Below are positions 63,266-64,000 of a stretch of 64,000 nucleotides of DNA, in pieces. Under the pieces are notes generated by a model, which worked only from the letters and a program-made list of their open reading frames with translations, did no database searches and was not told where the DNA came from. Within the stretch, counting starts at the first letter, position 1. Each line of letters starts with the position of its first letter. Location of the stretch: NCBI GenBank assembly GCA_949358305.1, contig OX442317.1, positions 3,476,186-3,540,185 of the forward strand, read 5' to 3'. The position numbers and the translations under genes were made by a program. Origin of the DNA: Strigamia acuminata (taxonomy: Eukaryota > Arthropoda > Chilopoda > Geophilomorpha > Linotaeniidae).

Positions 63266-63417
63266 TCAATTTTCACTGCACTACGGGACAAAAGACAAAC
63301 TAAACTACCACGTCGTGTTCAGCAATTATACAAACACAATTTTACGCATTTACATTTTACAATTTATCAAAAAACACTATAAAATTTATATTTACACATA
63401 TATATACATATATGCAT

Positions 63418-63423
63418 AATAAA
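63418..63423 (+). terminator. Polyadenylation signal of the kinase gene
   Basis: AATAAA about 150 bp after the TAG, in the 348-bp gap between this gene and the convergent LDLa gene. Nothing else was recognised in the gap. Confidence 0.5.
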
Positions 63424-63613
63424 TATTATTATAACAAATGATTATTAGTTTTCCGAATTGTTTTTTATTTTATTTATGACTCCAAAAAGATGAAGCGCCT
63501 GCGCTGCCTGTCGCATAAGCCGTGCAGTGAAGCCAAAGTCCTCTACAATGAATAATTTCTCTCAGCCCTTTTATTTAAATATTAAAATTAAAGAAAAACA
63601 TATAAGTACATAT

Positions 63614-64000
63614 TTATATTTTTGGTAATAAGAACCAATCCACAAAAATAAAATTTTCTACATTTATATCATTTAATCCTAGATTAAACGACAGACGATT
63701 AATCTGGTGAGTAAAACCGCCATAACTGTGCCGTAAGTACCCTAGAAACACATTAAATAGAATTAAATCGGCGGCGCCTACAAACAACCCTAATATTACC
63801 GTTAAACCCATTTTGCCCGAACGACGACCTAAAAAACGAGAAAAAATGTTAAAATACTGATAAAACAAACAAAAACCAATCGAATAAGTGTAAGCACCTG
63901 TGCACATTGCCGTATCTTCATCAGAATTATCCACACAATCCAATTTGTTGTCACATTTGAAGCGAACTGGAACACACTGATGGTCACGACACTCGAACTG
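63614..64000 (-). CDS. LDL-receptor class A domain membrane protein, 3' end (5' part outside window)
   Basis: Two exons are visible: 64000-63898 and 63828-63614 (TAA), joined in phase 1. The first encodes one LDLa module with the full pattern FECRDHQCVPVRFKCD, DC and DNSDED..C, including the acidic calcium-binding residues. The second encodes a hydrophobic helix (MGLTVILGLFVGAADLILFN) and a tail of about 45 residues rich in asparagine and phenylalanine. A type I receptor or a multi-pass protein with extracellular LDLa repeats is possible. I cannot name the gene. It is convergent with the kinase gene. Confidence 0.8.
   Translation of the reverse strand, partial: QFECRDHQCVPVRFKCDNKLDCVDNSDEDTAMCTGAYTYSIGFCLFYQYFNIFSRFLGRRSGKMGLTVILGLFVGAADLILFNVFLGYLRHSYGGFTHQINRLSFNLGLNDINVENFIFVDWFLLPKI

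Noticed and set aside
1..64000. tRNA genes
   Set aside because: I looked by eye for A/B-box and cloverleaf patterns and found none convincing; a tRNAscan run would be needed to exclude them.

Overview
The window is nuclear DNA of an animal. It is AT-rich, with short spliceosomal introns (mostly about 45-100 bp, some several kb), polyadenylation signals, and many small DNA transposons. The gene set is metazoan: a TTLL6/13-type tubulin polyglutamylase, a Spaetzle/neurotrophin-type cystine-knot cytokine, WS/DGAT-type wax ester synthase-like acyltransferases, importin-11, Gemin2, an AKAP13/ARHGEF2/ARHGEF28-type RhoGEF, a choline/ethanolamine kinase-like protein and an LDL-receptor class A protein. 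The Spaetzle-type gene and the animal WSD family suggest a protostome, probably an arthropod or another ecdysozoan. I cannot name the species. There are no prokaryotic, plasmid or CRISPR features.

Layout. 1-4.5 kb (+): 3' part of the TTLL gene, with candidate alternative last exons. 5.5-6.7 kb (-): a compact three-exon Spaetzle/neurotrophin-like gene. 7-15.5 kb: gene-poor, with a decayed pogo/Tigger transposon. 15.5-28.7 kb: a cluster of WSD acyltransferase copies, one intact (-) and three broken (+). Each unit lies beside a decayed copy of the 3' end of importin-11. The intact copy and the first pseudogene form the arms of a large inverted repeat, and the spacer between them is packed with hAT-like and foldback elements. 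29.1-33.6 kb (-): complete importin-11 in 21 coding exons (963 aa), including a U12-type AT-AC intron. 34.0-34.8 kb (+): single-exon Gemin2, divergent from importin-11 across about 430 bp. 36.0-59.6 kb (-): a RhoGEF with at least 31 coding exons. Its large introns hold a foldback element, a 5S-rRNA-derived SINE-like repeat, several MITEs and a minisatellite. 61.8-63.3 kb (+): choline/ethanolamine kinase-like gene. 63.6 kb to the end (-): 3' end of an LDLa membrane protein gene.

The single-copy genes are unrelated housekeeping or signalling genes and form no pathway. The active region is the WSD cluster. Convergent WSD and importin-11 3' ends appear to have been the ancestral arrangement. Segmental duplication of that junction would have produced several WSD copies with attached importin-11 relics, followed by inversion and possibly gene conversion. 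I found no convincing undescribed molecular system. The most notable observations are the nearly identical inverted WSD arms, the duplicated importin-11 tails, the AT-AC intron, the unannotated cytokine gene and several well-delimited transposons. Exon coordinates come from reading splice sites and checking phase by hand, with no transcript data.
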